The translations under genes were made by a program, and so were the position numbers. From positions 1,674,001 through 1,738,000 of the forward strand of contig OZ242367.1 of NCBI GenBank assembly GCA_965209015.1: DNA of 64,000 bases, in the 5' to 3' direction. Source of the DNA: Bin80 sp965209015 (GTDB lineage: Bacteria > Bacteroidota > Rhodothermia > Rhodothermales > Bin80). Shown in pieces: positions 1 through 9,915 of this stretch; positions within the stretch are counted from its first letter, which is position 1; every line of letters begins with the position of its first letter. The notes beneath the pieces are model-generated. The model made no database searches. It saw only the letters and a program-made list of their open reading frames with translations, and was not told where the DNA came from.

Positions 1-1847
1 TTACGGTACATACAGTTGAGGAGGCACAGTTGATGATTGATAAAATTGAACACTACGAGAGCCCAGCCACATATGGTCAATGGCGGAACCGATATCTGTT
101 TTTGGCAGATGATGGACCGACGGGAACCACCGGATCACAAGATGATCGGGACTTACACACCCAGAATACAGATGTGGTCGCGGTTGCTGTAGAGAAACTT
201 GCTCCTGAAATCAACCAGCAGAAAATCTATGCTCTCTCCTATACACGGCAGTTTTTGAATACTTGGCGAATTCCCAAAGCACGTCAGGATTTGTTGTCTG
301 CGATTGATGAGGGTACGTTAGTAGTGAACTACAGTGGTCATGGAGGCGAGCAAGCATTAGCGCAGGAAAATTTATTTAACGTTGAGGATTCCCGTACGCT
401 ACAGAATTATGATGCACTCCCTGTTTTCATTACCGCAACCTGTTCATTTGGAAGATGGGATCTGGGAAATATGCAAACAGGGGCAGAGGAGCTCCTTCTC
501 AATTCAGGAGGTGGAGCCATCGCTCTTCTGACTACCGTACGCACCGTGTACACATCTGGGGATGAAACAAGACTTAATGTTGGATTGAATGTAGCACTGA
601 ACCAGCAGCTATTCAAGCGTGAACCCAATGGCCTGCTCCCACGCCTTGGAGATGCTTTACGAAGAACAAAGAATCAAAGGGTTGGCTATGAGGGAAATAA
701 CCGCAAGTTCAACCTCTTGGGAGATCCAACTCTGCGTCTAGGACTTCCTTCAAATTACGCTGCTATCTCTACGATCAACCAAGTAGAAATTCAGAACACT
801 ACGGGGAACATGCGGGCTCTGGAACGGATGGAGTTGAAGGGCGAAATTCGTAAACCCGATGGTTCAATTGACCCATCCTTTGAGGGCACGGTCTCCTTAA
901 TAGTTTTTGATGCGTTGAGGCAGGTACCAATTCCCCTAGACAAACTTCGCTACATGCCTCAGCCGTACTATGAGGTACGGGAAGATCTAATTTGGCGGGG
1001 TAGTACTCAGATTACGAATGGTGAGTTTACCGCTCGGTTCGTGGTTCCCAAGGACATCTCCTATGCGAACCGTCCTGGAAAGATTGCCTTGTATGCACAA
1101 AGTGCCTCAGCACATCTGAATGGCTATACAGACCGGTTCATTGTTGGTGGTACATCTGGTGATGTAGCCAATGATATTACAGGGCCTGAGATTGAACTGT
1201 ATCTCGGAGATGAAAGCTTCACCAGCGGAGGTCTGGCACCTTCGCAGCCCGAAGTATTCGCCAGAATCTATGATGAGAGTGGGATCAATACCGTTGGAGC
1301 AGGCGTAGGGCATGAAATGCTGCTCGTCATTGATGGTAACGAACTGGAAGCAATCAATATCGGCAACCTCTATGAAAGTGATAAAGATTCTTATCAACAA
1401 GGATCCGTAGCCTATTCATTTGATGAAGCACTTTCACCTGGACCACATACACTTAGTCTTCGGGCATGGGATGTGGTCAATAATTCGGGTGAGGCTTCAC
1501 TTGATTTTGTCGTAACAGATACGGAAGAACTAGTCATTAGGAACGTATTCAATTACCCAAATCCGACATCTGGTCCAACACGATTTGTGTTTGAACACAA
1601 TCAGCTTCCAGGCACGCCGGTTAAAGTGCGTGTTCGTGTGTATACTCTTGCAGGTACTCCGATACGAACACTGGATACAGAAGAACTTTTACCCGCTGGT
1701 CCTATACAAATTTTATGGGATGGGTTAGACGATGATTATGCAAGACTCTCCCCTGGAGTGTATTTATATAAGTTGAGGGCAGAAGTCATGGGGGCTGAGG
1801 CACAGCATATAGCCGAGATAATAGAAAAATTGGCTGTAGTTCGTTAG
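1..1847 (+). CDS. porU: PorU-like type IX secretion sortase (peptidase C25 family), 5' end cut by window
   Basis: This is the C-terminal part of a gingipain-like cysteine peptidase of the PorU type. In T9SS bacteria PorU sits on the outer membrane surface, removes the sorting domain of cargo and attaches it to lipopolysaccharide. The catalytic pair is visible: His in NYSGHGGE (near nt 339) and Cys in TATCSFGRWD (near nt 441). The C-terminus (from about nt 1540) has an NYPNPTSGPTRF segment and a GVYLYK ending, like FlgD/T9SS sorting folds. The frame is open to the left edge without a stop; the TTG at 30 and ATG at 33 are internal, so the true start lies outside. porV follows 44 bp downstream, the expected partner. 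A generic C25 peptidase is the alternative, but the porV neighbour favours PorU. Confidence 0.85.
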   Translation, partial: TVHTVEEAQLMIDKIEHYESPATYGQWRNRYLFLADDGPTGTTGSQDDRDLHTQNTDVVAVAVEKLAPEINQQKIYALSYTRQFLNTWRIPKARQDLLSAIDEGTLVVNYSGHGGEQALAQENLFNVEDSRTLQNYDALPVFITATCSFGRWDLGNMQTGAEELLLNSGGGAIALLTTVRTVYTSGDETRLNVGLNVALNQQLFKREPNGLLPRLGDALRRTKNQRVGYEGNNRKFNLLGDPTLRLGLPSNYAAISTINQVEIQNTTGNMRALERMELKGEIRKPDGSIDPSFEGTVSLIVFDALRQVPIPLDKLRYMPQPYYEVREDLIWRGSTQITNGEFTARFVVPKDISYANRPGKIALYAQSASAHLNGYTDRFIVGGTSGDVANDITGPEIELYLGDESFTSGGLAPSQPEVFARIYDESGINTVGAGVGHEMLLVIDGNELEAINIGNLYESDKDSYQQGSVAYSFDEALSPGPHTLSLRAWDVVNNSGEASLDFVVTDTEELVIRNVFNYPNPTSGPTRFVFEHNQLPGTPVKVRVRVYTLAGTPIRTLDTEELLPAGPIQILWDGLDDDYARLSPGVYLYKLRAEVMGAEAQHIAEIIEKLAVVR

Positions 1848-1891
1848 GCATATTAATCTATAAATACTTCACTAAATTTATAATTCACGGA

Positions 1892-3079
1892 ATGAAGGAC
1901 TTCATATTCAAATTTAGAACGATCCTCACACTTTTTATCCTGATTGCCAGCGGCGGTTTGGTTCAGTATACATCCGCACAAACAGGCGCTGCAGCGGTGG
2001 TATTTCTTATGATTGAGCCAGATAGTAGAGCTGCTGGTATGGGGAATGCTGGCGTTGCGGTCGCGGATAATGCAAATGCTATATTTTGGAATCCTGCGGG
2101 TCTCGCAGATCAAGTAGGGACTGAAATAGCGTTGACACACAGCAACTGGCTTTCTGAATTAACCTCCGATCTCTTTTTTGAGTATCTCGTCGGAAAGTAT
2201 CATATAGAAAATTGGGGAACGCTGGGTGGGCACATTACTTTTCTCAACCTCGGCGAGCACGAACATAGAGACGAACTGAATAATCCGTTGGGAACCTTCC
2301 GATCGTATGATCTTTCCGTGGGAGTCTCTTATGGATTTAAGGCAACCAAGCACCTCTCTCTTGGTACGGGCGTGCGTTGGATCCGATCCAACCTTGCAAG
2401 TGTAGATGTTGGCGCTCAAGAATCTCAGCCTGGAGTTTCTGTCGGAGTAGATATTGCTGCGCTGTACAAATTCCCCTCTTTCCTGTTGGGCAGCGTAATT
2501 GGAAGTTATAACCTGGGGCTTAACCTCGCGAATATGGGACCGAAAATTCAGTACTCAGATAGTGAACAGGCAGATCCCATTCCCACAGTGATACGTTTCG
2601 GTCAAGCCCTAACACTTGATTTTGACAGTTATAACAAGATTACAATTGCTACGGATGTTTCAAAAATGCTGGTCCGTCAGCGCATAAATGAGACCTGTAT
2701 TGATGAAAATGATCCTGCAACCTGTACTACCGAATTTTCCTCTGATCCCTTTTATCGGGCAATCTTTAGCGCATGGAGTCCGATTGAAGTTCTTAGTTCA
2801 GCGGTGAACAGTGAGGAACAGGAATTCCAGAATCTATCGGTTATTAACCAACTTCTCTTGTCAACTGGTTTTGAATACTGGTACAACGACTTATTTGCCA
2901 TTAGGGGAGGATATTTTTACGAACATCCGCAAAATGGGAATAGGCAATTCATGACATTCGGAGCCGGGATCCGATATAATATTGTTGGAGTTGATTTTTC
3001 GTATTTGGTTGCTCTCAAGGAAAATCATCCACTTTCGGATACGATGCGTTTCTCACTCCTGTTGAACTTGGCACGATAG
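1892..3079 (+). CDS. porV: PorV-like T9SS outer-membrane protein
   Basis: The product is a 395-residue outer-membrane beta-barrel of the PorV/PorQ (LptO) family. PorV shuttles folded cargo from the translocon to the PorU attachment complex. An N-terminal signal peptide runs to about residue 30 (hydrophobic stretch, then SAQTG). The family signature near the mature N-terminus is clear: EPDSRAAGMGNAGVA followed by ANAIFWNPAGLA. The rest alternates polar and hydrophobic residues like a barrel and ends in FSLLLNLAR. ATG 1892 is chosen because it immediately precedes the signal peptide. The gene lies directly after porU, as in other T9SS loci, and probably shares its transcript. PorQ is the alternative paralogue, but the length and context fit PorV better. 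Confidence 0.85.
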   Translation: MKDFIFKFRTILTLFILIASGGLVQYTSAQTGAAAVVFLMIEPDSRAAGMGNAGVAVADNANAIFWNPAGLADQVGTEIALTHSNWLSELTSDLFFEYLVGKYHIENWGTLGGHITFLNLGEHEHRDELNNPLGTFRSYDLSVGVSYGFKATKHLSLGTGVRWIRSNLASVDVGAQESQPGVSVGVDIAALYKFPSFLLGSVIGSYNLGLNLANMGPKIQYSDSEQADPIPTVIRFGQALTLDFDSYNKITIATDVSKMLVRQRINETCIDENDPATCTTEFSSDPFYRAIFSAWSPIEVLSSAVNSEEQEFQNLSVINQLLLSTGFEYWYNDLFAIRGGYFYEHPQNGNRQFMTFGAGIRYNIVGVDFSYLVALKENHPLSDTMRFSLLLNLAR

Positions 3080-3104
3080 TTCGGATGGGGGTCTTCAGTG
3101 CTGG

Positions 3105-5999
3105 ATGAGGGAATTCATTGTCGCACTGTCGTGCCTGCTATGGTTGTACAGTTCAAGTGCTCAGTCTGTTGAACCGGCGGATGCCCACTACAATATTGTA
3201 GCCCTCCGCATAGAGTTTGCTCCTGATACGACTCGGTTTACAACTGGCGATGGCACGTTTAATGGATTAACCTTTCCTCTGAAGAATAGGGTAGATCCGC
3301 TCCCTCATGATGCTCCTTATTTTCAGGCTCATCTTGATTTTCTTGAGCATTATATAGCAACTGCCAGTGCAGGCAAAACCACTCTCTCTACATTCCTGAT
3401 TCCTGAAATAATCCAATTGGATCAGCCGATGGCGAACTATAGCCCGACCGGATTGGATTCTGGGGGTGAGGAAGAGCTTTCCAAGTTGGTTACATTGGTG
3501 CATGACTCATGGAGTGAAGCCAATCAGGTCAGCATGTTTGATCCCGCGCGATTGTCGCATGGGAAAACTGCTTTTCTTCTGTTTCATGCCGGAGTAGGAC
3601 GTGATGTGGAGCTGATTGGTACCACGCTCACCAAAACTCCCCAAGATTTACCCTCGGTGTTTATTAATTCTGGTGCACTATCTCGTGGAGGCTTCAATGG
3701 ATTACAATTCAAGGGCATCCCTGTGGATCATTCTATGATTCTTCCTCGGACAGAAACCCGTTCAGGAATAAATTCAATTACGGATCAGCCTTATTTACTT
3801 GAATTATCAATTAATGGACTCTTGGCAGCCAGTTTTATGAGCTACTTAGGAGTGCCTGACCTATTCAATACGGAGACTGGGGAGTCTGTCATCGGTCCTT
3901 ATGGATTAATGGATCCACTAGGGATTTTTGCATATGGCGGCTTGTTTCCACCACTTCCCAGTGCCTGGACGCGTGTTGTTCTCGGGTGGGTGGAGCCGAT
4001 GAAAATCGAGACCTCTGGCACGTATGACTTACCGGTCGGAGAGGTTGCTAAGCTTGAGATTTCGCAGGCCGAATATTTCCTGCTGGAAAATCGAGTGCGT
4101 GATCTCGAGAATTCTGGGCTCTCGATGCAAATATGGAATCGTGGATCCACAAGTGTCCAGACTATTCCGAAGGTGAGCGATGATTTTAATCCGTTCAATA
4201 TTGAAGGATTTCAAGGTGGGGTTGTTACGCAGGTTAACTCTTACGACTTTGCACTTCCAGGACGAGATTCAGATCAAAAGCAGTATAATGGAGGGATTTT
4301 GATCTGGCACATTGATGAGCGCCAGTTTGCACGGACAGGAAATAATGATCCGACCAGATTGGCGGTGGATATTGAAGAGGCGGATGGAGCACAGGACATC
4401 GGATTTGATGGAAATATTGGTTCGCCATTTGACTTCTACTTTGAAGACAATCCCTCCAGTGTGACATTGCCGTCTGGACGAACAGTCCCTCTCTATATTA
4501 ATCAGTTTGGTCCTAATACAACCCCAAATAGTCGTGCTAATGGGGGAGGAAGTAGTTTTGTGACACTGGATAATTTTTCAGGGACTGGATCGGTCATGTC
4601 TTTTTCATTTCAAAAGGATCAGGATGGTCCTGTCTCGGATCTTGGATCCGTTTCGCTTGGAGTTGTCACGAACTCGGAGGGAAGTATTAGTTCATTGGAG
4701 AATCACACCGCAGTATTTACGGGGACAGAGGTTCTGATTCCCAGTATCGGACGTATCCCTGCTCAGGTGCGTCCTGCTTTCAGTTCGGATGAACTTACAA
4801 CAATTAATGTCTCATCTGGGGCGGACGCTCTTTTTCAAAGTTACAGGATTCGGGATAATGCCCTGGAACTGATCAACTCCATTACGCTCCCGACACAACT
4901 TTCACCCCAAAGCCCTGTCATCTATTCTGATCAGGCACATTATGCTCTCTTTTCAAACGCTGAACAATCCCAGGTCATCCGAATCCATTCCAACCAGGTT
5001 GATACCTGGGATATGAATGATGCAGGGCTGGGGATTGTCGCAACCGATGCCGGCATTTATGTATTTGGAAAGTCTCATGTAAGGGTACTTGGGGGAGAGT
5101 CCATCTGGACATACCAACTTCATGGCGACATGGGCTATCCAGTCATGGGTAAAGATCGAACCGGGCTCTGGGGAGCAATTTCTGGTGCTGACGAATTAGT
5201 CATTTTTCATCCAGATGGATCTGTTCTTGAGGTTTCTGCGTCAGCATATCTTGGAGAATCTGATTTTTCAAAAGTAATAACAATTGTAGATCTGAATCAG
5301 GATGGAATACTGGATCTGCTTACCACTGCGGGAAATCAAGTTGTCGCCTTTTCTCAAGGGGGTGCACTCCTTCCTCCATTTCCCATTGAAGTTGGTGCAC
5401 CAATTCTTAGTACACCACTCGTATTTGAATCTGATCAGTCCATTGTAGTTGTTGTGGCGGCCACCGATGGCAATATATATGCCTCAGATCTCGGACAAAA
5501 TGGGAGAATGCTTTCTGGCTTTCCTTTATCCGCAGGGCATTCTTTGGAAGCTTCCCCACTTTTGTCAAGTGATCGTTTGAGTGTTATCACACAATCGGGG
5601 ACTCTTCAAAGTTATTCATTAAGTAATGTCTCCCGTCTACTGTGGTCGGAACAGTATGGTGGGGCACAAAACAGCAGTTTTGTGGCTTTAACCTCAGATA
5701 CAGAACAGGCAACCTCTCTACTCAGTTCGGCGGAAACTTACAATTGGCCGAATCCAATTCGAGAGGGATCCACATTTTTTCGGTGCATGACCAATGAACA
5801 TTCAGAGGTATCCATTACGATAGTAGATGTGGCGGGATCACTGATAGATTCATTTAATTTTAGCACATCTGCCGGCGTCCCCTACGAGATCCAATGGCAA
5901 ACGGATGCAGTCAGTGGAGTTTATTACGCAAGAGTGAAAGCCACCTCTGATTCTGGGGTAATGGATTCTCATTTGCTCAAGATTGCGATTATTCGATGA
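3105..5999 (+). CDS. M6-peptidase-like secreted protein with erased zinc site and T9SS sorting domain
   Basis: The 964-residue product has a signal peptide (about residues 1-20), an M6 (immune inhibitor A-like) domain, a beta-propeller-like region and a C-terminal T9SS type A sorting domain (NWPNPIREGSTFFR and SGVYYARV near the end). M6 landmarks are present: LGVPDLF (residues 248-254), YGLMDPLG, LSAW-like PSAWTRVVLGW, YFLLENR (324-330) and GGILIWHIDE (396-405). The zinc motif HEFGH that normally precedes LG-PDL is replaced: positions 242, 243 and 246 are Ala, Ser and Ser instead of His, Glu and His. The protein is therefore predicted to be catalytically dead. It overlaps the next gene by 4 bp (ATGA), which suggests translational coupling. 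Its role is unknown; surface binding or a scaffold is inference. Confidence 0.75.
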   Translation: MREFIVALSCLLWLYSSSAQSVEPADAHYNIVALRIEFAPDTTRFTTGDGTFNGLTFPLKNRVDPLPHDAPYFQAHLDFLEHYIATASAGKTTLSTFLIPEIIQLDQPMANYSPTGLDSGGEEELSKLVTLVHDSWSEANQVSMFDPARLSHGKTAFLLFHAGVGRDVELIGTTLTKTPQDLPSVFINSGALSRGGFNGLQFKGIPVDHSMILPRTETRSGINSITDQPYLLELSINGLLAASFMSYLGVPDLFNTETGESVIGPYGLMDPLGIFAYGGLFPPLPSAWTRVVLGWVEPMKIETSGTYDLPVGEVAKLEISQAEYFLLENRVRDLENSGLSMQIWNRGSTSVQTIPKVSDDFNPFNIEGFQGGVVTQVNSYDFALPGRDSDQKQYNGGILIWHIDERQFARTGNNDPTRLAVDIEEADGAQDIGFDGNIGSPFDFYFEDNPSSVTLPSGRTVPLYINQFGPNTTPNSRANGGGSSFVTLDNFSGTGSVMSFSFQKDQDGPVSDLGSVSLGVVTNSEGSISSLENHTAVFTGTEVLIPSIGRIPAQVRPAFSSDELTTINVSSGADALFQSYRIRDNALELINSITLPTQLSPQSPVIYSDQAHYALFSNAEQSQVIRIHSNQVDTWDMNDAGLGIVATDAGIYVFGKSHVRVLGGESIWTYQLHGDMGYPVMGKDRTGLWGAISGADELVIFHPDGSVLEVSASAYLGESDFSKVITIVDLNQDGILDLLTTAGNQVVAFSQGGALLPPFPIEVGAPILSTPLVFESDQSIVVVVAATDGNIYASDLGQNGRMLSGFPLSAGHSLEASPLLSSDRLSVITQSGTLQSYSLSNVSRLLWSEQYGGAQNSSFVALTSDTEQATSLLSSAETYNWPNPIREGSTFFRCMTNEHSEVSITIVDVAGSLIDSFNFSTSAGVPYEIQWQTDAVSGVYYARVKATSDSGVMDSHLLKIAIIR

Positions 6000-8900
6000 A
6001 ATGGTTCGCTTGCACATTACTGGCTGCTGGACTCGTTGCAAGTACGCAGGCTCAGATTTCGCCCGGTCAACTCAACTTCAGCCGTCCAACCTTGGACTGG
6101 TACCAGATTGAGACAGAGCACTTTATCGTCCTGTTTCATGCGGATGAAGATGGTCACGGATCCAGTCGATCTGCTCAGGTTGCAGCACGCGTCGCAGAGG
6201 AGATTTATGGTCCAATCACTGAGTTGTATGGATATGAACCTAACAGTAAAGTGCATATTGTGCTCAAAGACTATGAAGATTATTCAAATGGGGCAGCATT
6301 CTTTTTTGACAATAAAATCGAAATTTGGGCACCTGCACTTAATTCGCCATTGAGAGGAGCCCATGATTGGATGCGTAACGTAATTACGCACGAATTTACG
6401 CACATTGTACAGATTCAGTCGGCTATGAAATTTCCCCGGTCTGTTCCTTTCGGCTATCTCCAGATACTGGACTATGAAAATGTCCGCCGTCCAGATGTTC
6501 TATATGGCTACCCCAATGTTCTTGTTAGTTTTCCCATTGTAGGTCTAAGCAATCCGGCATGGTTTGCCGAAGGGACTGCTCAGTTTCAGCATGATCATAT
6601 GCATTATGATCAGTGGGATTCGCATCGGGATATGTTGCTACGGACTCAAGTTCTGGAAAACAAGGTGCTAAGCCTCAGAGAATTGGGAAGTTTTTACTCC
6701 AAAAATAGCCTGATGCGCGAGGGAGTCTATAACCATGGTTATGCATTCACACTCTACTTGGCGAACAAATATGGGACGGATATCTTATCTCAAATTAGCG
6801 ATCATTTGGGGGAATGGGATACTTGGCGTGTAGAGAAAGCCATTCAATCTGCTACCGGAGAAAATGCAGACGATATTTTCAATCAGTGGCTCACTGAACT
6901 CAAGTATTCGTACCAAGAGTCTACTTTGCCAATTACAGAGTCATTCACTGAAGAGGTGTTAATTGAACCAGATGGATATGCGAATTATTTCCCAAGATTT
7001 TCTCCTGATAATTCAAGATTAGCTTACATCTCTAATAGAGGAGAGTACTATGGTCGGGTCAGTCTGTACATTCGAGATTTAGCCGATGATACACTGATCG
7101 CTCATGACCTCGGAGCCGTGGCGGGTGAGTATATCTGCTCTCTCGGTCATCGGATCAAATCGGGGGTGACTGGCGGAGCTGCATGGAGACCAGATGGGAA
7201 CGCATTGGTATATGCAAAACAACGAACCACTCCCGAGGGATTTCTCTATACGGATCTCTACCTCTTTGAACTTGATACCCAAGAGTCAACCCAATTCACC
7301 TATGATGCCCGGGCATCGCAGCCCGCTTGGGATTCAACGGGAACTCAAATTGCCTATGTTACATCTGAGGACGGTACCAGTAATCTATGGCTTCTTGATG
7401 TGAAGACTGGTAAGACCAGTCCTGTAACACAATTCCAGAATGGAACACAGGTTACAGGTCCTGCATGGCATGGTGATTGGATCTACTTTGCTCAGCTTGA
7501 TCCAGGAAGCCATGGAAACGATCTATGGCGTATCAGAGCAGACGGCTCAGATCCAACTCCTGTTTTGCAGACCCCATCCGATGAACGGTCTCCTATGGTT
7601 GCAGATGGAGTATTGTATTATTCCTCAGATGCAAGCGGAATTTACAATATCTATCAGATGACCGATGAGATGCCCCTACAACTGACTCAGGTAATCGGCG
7701 GTGCTTTCATGCCAGATGTTAGATCAGATGGGGCAATTACTTATTCAACATACAGGTGGGATGGATACAAAATTGTGTTACTTGAACAACCAGAGGATCT
7801 GGAATCTGTAATTTCGTATACACCCCCAGAATTTCTCACCAAGTCCATTCATGAAGATCGCTCAACGAATGACTCGGATGTACGACCATTGAGCCCAGAA
7901 AGTCTTTCCAACGTTCTTGTTGAAGATCAGCTATTAGGGATTGACTCATTAGCAATTTCATCTTATGAAGCAGACTTCACACGCTTTACCGTTTCACCGG
8001 TAGTCCGTTTGGATCACTATGTTGAGAGACGACTGGAAGGACGAGTTCGAGGTCGTGCAGAGACCTTCTGGCGGAATCTGAAATTTGGTACATACCTGTC
8101 TTCAAGAGAAATCTTGGAGGGAATGAGCTTCTTTGGTGGGCTTCTACTTGGTCCAGGCTCCCATGATGATGGTCAAATTTTTGCGCCGGCCAATTTATTG
8201 GCATTGGAGCGTGATATATTTCTTCAATTCGATTACTCAAAGGGCTTTCGGCTTATTCCCAAAAAATGGTCCCCTCAAATTTCGATTCATCTGTTCAATA
8301 TCCAACGAATGGTTGAACGAGGGTTGTCTATTGAGGAACATCCTTGCACCGCCTGTTTGCCGGAGTTGACTTATGCAGACCTGACCTATGGATTATGGGA
8401 GGGTAATATCTATCTGCGTAGCAAGATCAATCGTAGTATGGTACTGGAAGTTGGCTATCGATACAGTCCTTACCGTGTGACGACCAATCGGTTTTATTCA
8501 AGGGAGTTGGCGGATTGGATTCCAAGTTCTTCATCACGTTATTACATTGGTCGTAGCTATTTGGCAAACGCCTATTTTGAGTTGCAGCCGCCTCATCGCG
8601 AAACGGATATTCAGCGCACAGGTCTTCGACTGACTGCATCATATATTCGGGAAACGGGCAGATTGCTTGATCAATTCGATCTTCGGGATGGCCAGTTGGT
8701 TCCGGTCTACAATACCAGTATTCTTCATCGGCTTAGAGTTGATCTGGGTGGAGGGTTCCGATTACCGGGTCAATTATTAGGTACGTCGCACGCATTGAGC
8801 TTCAGGGTAGCGGCCTCCACTTTATTTGGAAAGGAGACCGATTCATTCTATTTCGACTATGTTGGAGGGCTCTCCGGAGCAAGAGGCTATCCATTTTATA

Positions 8901-9256
8901 GCCTCGGAGGAACTGAGACCTTATGGCTTCAAACCTCTTGGACCTTTCCCATCCTGCCAAACATTAGGCGCCAAATTGGTCCGATTTATTTTGACAAGGC
9001 ATTCATGCGGCTCTACGCTGATGGTGCCAGAGTACTACCACAAAGTAGTGCACTGCGCAAAGATTTCGGAGGAGAGTTACGCCTCATGATGGGCAGCTAT
9101 TATCTATTGCCAACTGCTCTCTTTGTCAGTGCGACCTATGGAATGGATTCATTTGAGATTGAGTTAGATGATGCGTTTATTTCAACACAGCCGACGGTAA
9201 ATTACGGCAGGCAACTTCAATGGCACTTTGGAATACTTTTTGGGTTTGATCCATAG
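5996..9256 (+). CDS. HEFTH metallopeptidase-TolB propeller-outer membrane barrel fusion
   Basis: The 1086-residue product is exported (signal peptide to about residue 20). Residues about 35-300 form a gluzincin peptidase MA-like domain with zinc motif HEFTH (132-136) and the third-ligand motif WFAEGTAQ (Glu192). Residues about 325-630 carry WD40/PD40 TolB-like repeats, seen as recurring PRFSPDNSRLAYIS, AWRPDGNALVYA and AWDSTGTQIAYV blocks. Residues about 650-1086 look like a BamA/TamA-type barrel (surface-antigen-like), with GGLSGARGYPFY resembling the conserved RGY loop motif and a final FGILFGFDP. Unlike its upstream neighbour, this protein keeps its zinc ligands. It starts inside the stop of the M6-like gene. 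A role in maturing or inserting envelope proteins is inferred from the architecture only. Confidence 0.75.
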   Translation: MKWFACTLLAAGLVASTQAQISPGQLNFSRPTLDWYQIETEHFIVLFHADEDGHGSSRSAQVAARVAEEIYGPITELYGYEPNSKVHIVLKDYEDYSNGAAFFFDNKIEIWAPALNSPLRGAHDWMRNVITHEFTHIVQIQSAMKFPRSVPFGYLQILDYENVRRPDVLYGYPNVLVSFPIVGLSNPAWFAEGTAQFQHDHMHYDQWDSHRDMLLRTQVLENKVLSLRELGSFYSKNSLMREGVYNHGYAFTLYLANKYGTDILSQISDHLGEWDTWRVEKAIQSATGENADDIFNQWLTELKYSYQESTLPITESFTEEVLIEPDGYANYFPRFSPDNSRLAYISNRGEYYGRVSLYIRDLADDTLIAHDLGAVAGEYICSLGHRIKSGVTGGAAWRPDGNALVYAKQRTTPEGFLYTDLYLFELDTQESTQFTYDARASQPAWDSTGTQIAYVTSEDGTSNLWLLDVKTGKTSPVTQFQNGTQVTGPAWHGDWIYFAQLDPGSHGNDLWRIRADGSDPTPVLQTPSDERSPMVADGVLYYSSDASGIYNIYQMTDEMPLQLTQVIGGAFMPDVRSDGAITYSTYRWDGYKIVLLEQPEDLESVISYTPPEFLTKSIHEDRSTNDSDVRPLSPESLSNVLVEDQLLGIDSLAISSYEADFTRFTVSPVVRLDHYVERRLEGRVRGRAETFWRNLKFGTYLSSREILEGMSFFGGLLLGPGSHDDGQIFAPANLLALERDIFLQFDYSKGFRLIPKKWSPQISIHLFNIQRMVERGLSIEEHPCTACLPELTYADLTYGLWEGNIYLRSKINRSMVLEVGYRYSPYRVTTNRFYSRELADWIPSSSSRYYIGRSYLANAYFELQPPHRETDIQRTGLRLTASYIRETGRLLDQFDLRDGQLVPVYNTSILHRLRVDLGGGFRLPGQLLGTSHALSFRVAASTLFGKETDSFYFDYVGGLSGARGYPFYSLGGTETLWLQTSWTFPILPNIRRQIGPIYFDKAFMRLYADGARVLPQSSALRKDFGGELRLMMGSYYLLPTALFVSATYGMDSFEIELDDAFISTQPTVNYGRQLQWHFGILFGFDP

Positions 9257-9273
9257 AGATAAGTCTGATTCTC

Positions 9274-9912
9274 ATGACACTTGAATCGATAGTTTGTCTT
9301 TTCTTTATTGCGATTAGCGTTGGGCTGCTTTATTTGGTTCTACGCAAAAATTCTTACCCAATCCCTCGCGGGCCATTACAGTGGATGGTCTCAGTTATGT
9401 GTATACTGGTTGTGTGTCTTTCGGGCTTGGTCATAGCTTTGACTTGGAGTTTTGATGAACATTCTCATCTTGAACAGATCGTTACCCAAGCGGAGCCGTT
9501 TGAATTTCAGTTAGTTTCCACGGGTGAAACGATGAGTATGAGTGATTTTAGTGGTCAAGTAATTCTATTGAATTTCTGGGCTACATGGTGTCAACCTTGC
9601 ATTACGGAGCTACCCGAACTTGATGAGCTTCAAGTCGTCTATAGGGATCGGGGGCTGGCTGTTTTGACTGTCTCGGATGAGGATCTAGATGCTCTTCAAT
9701 TGTATACGGATTTGCTACCTCAGGAAACGGTTTCCGGCTATGTAGAGCCTGATGATCTACCACAATATTATCTTGATGAATTGGCATTTGGACGGCCTGT
9801 TACATATGTCATTGACGGTGAAGGGACTATTCGTGAGCGTATTCGTGGAGCAGGAAATTTCGAGTATTTTGAGGGTCTTGTCACACCCTGGCTTGCGGCG
9901 TTGGAGTCATAA
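9274..9912 (+). CDS. TlpA-like membrane-anchored thioredoxin
   Basis: The 212-residue protein has two hydrophobic segments (about residues 5-23 and 37-58) followed by a periplasmic thioredoxin fold. The redox motif is WCQPC (Cys106 and Cys109) inside LLNFWATWCQPC, and a cis-Pro region RPVTYVIDGEG follows, typical of the TlpA/ResA/AhpC-TSA branch. Such proteins reduce or rearrange disulfides of exported proteins. Spacing to the preceding gene is 17 bp and to the next is 3 bp, so it is very likely part of the same operon. A link to folding of the neighbouring large secreted proteins is inference from position. Confidence 0.85.
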   Translation: MTLESIVCLFFIAISVGLLYLVLRKNSYPIPRGPLQWMVSVMCILVVCLSGLVIALTWSFDEHSHLEQIVTQAEPFEFQLVSTGETMSMSDFSGQVILLNFWATWCQPCITELPELDELQVVYRDRGLAVLTVSDEDLDALQLYTDLLPQETVSGYVEPDDLPQYYLDELAFGRPVTYVIDGEGTIRERIRGAGNFEYFEGLVTPWLAALES

Positions 9913-9915
9913 CAT

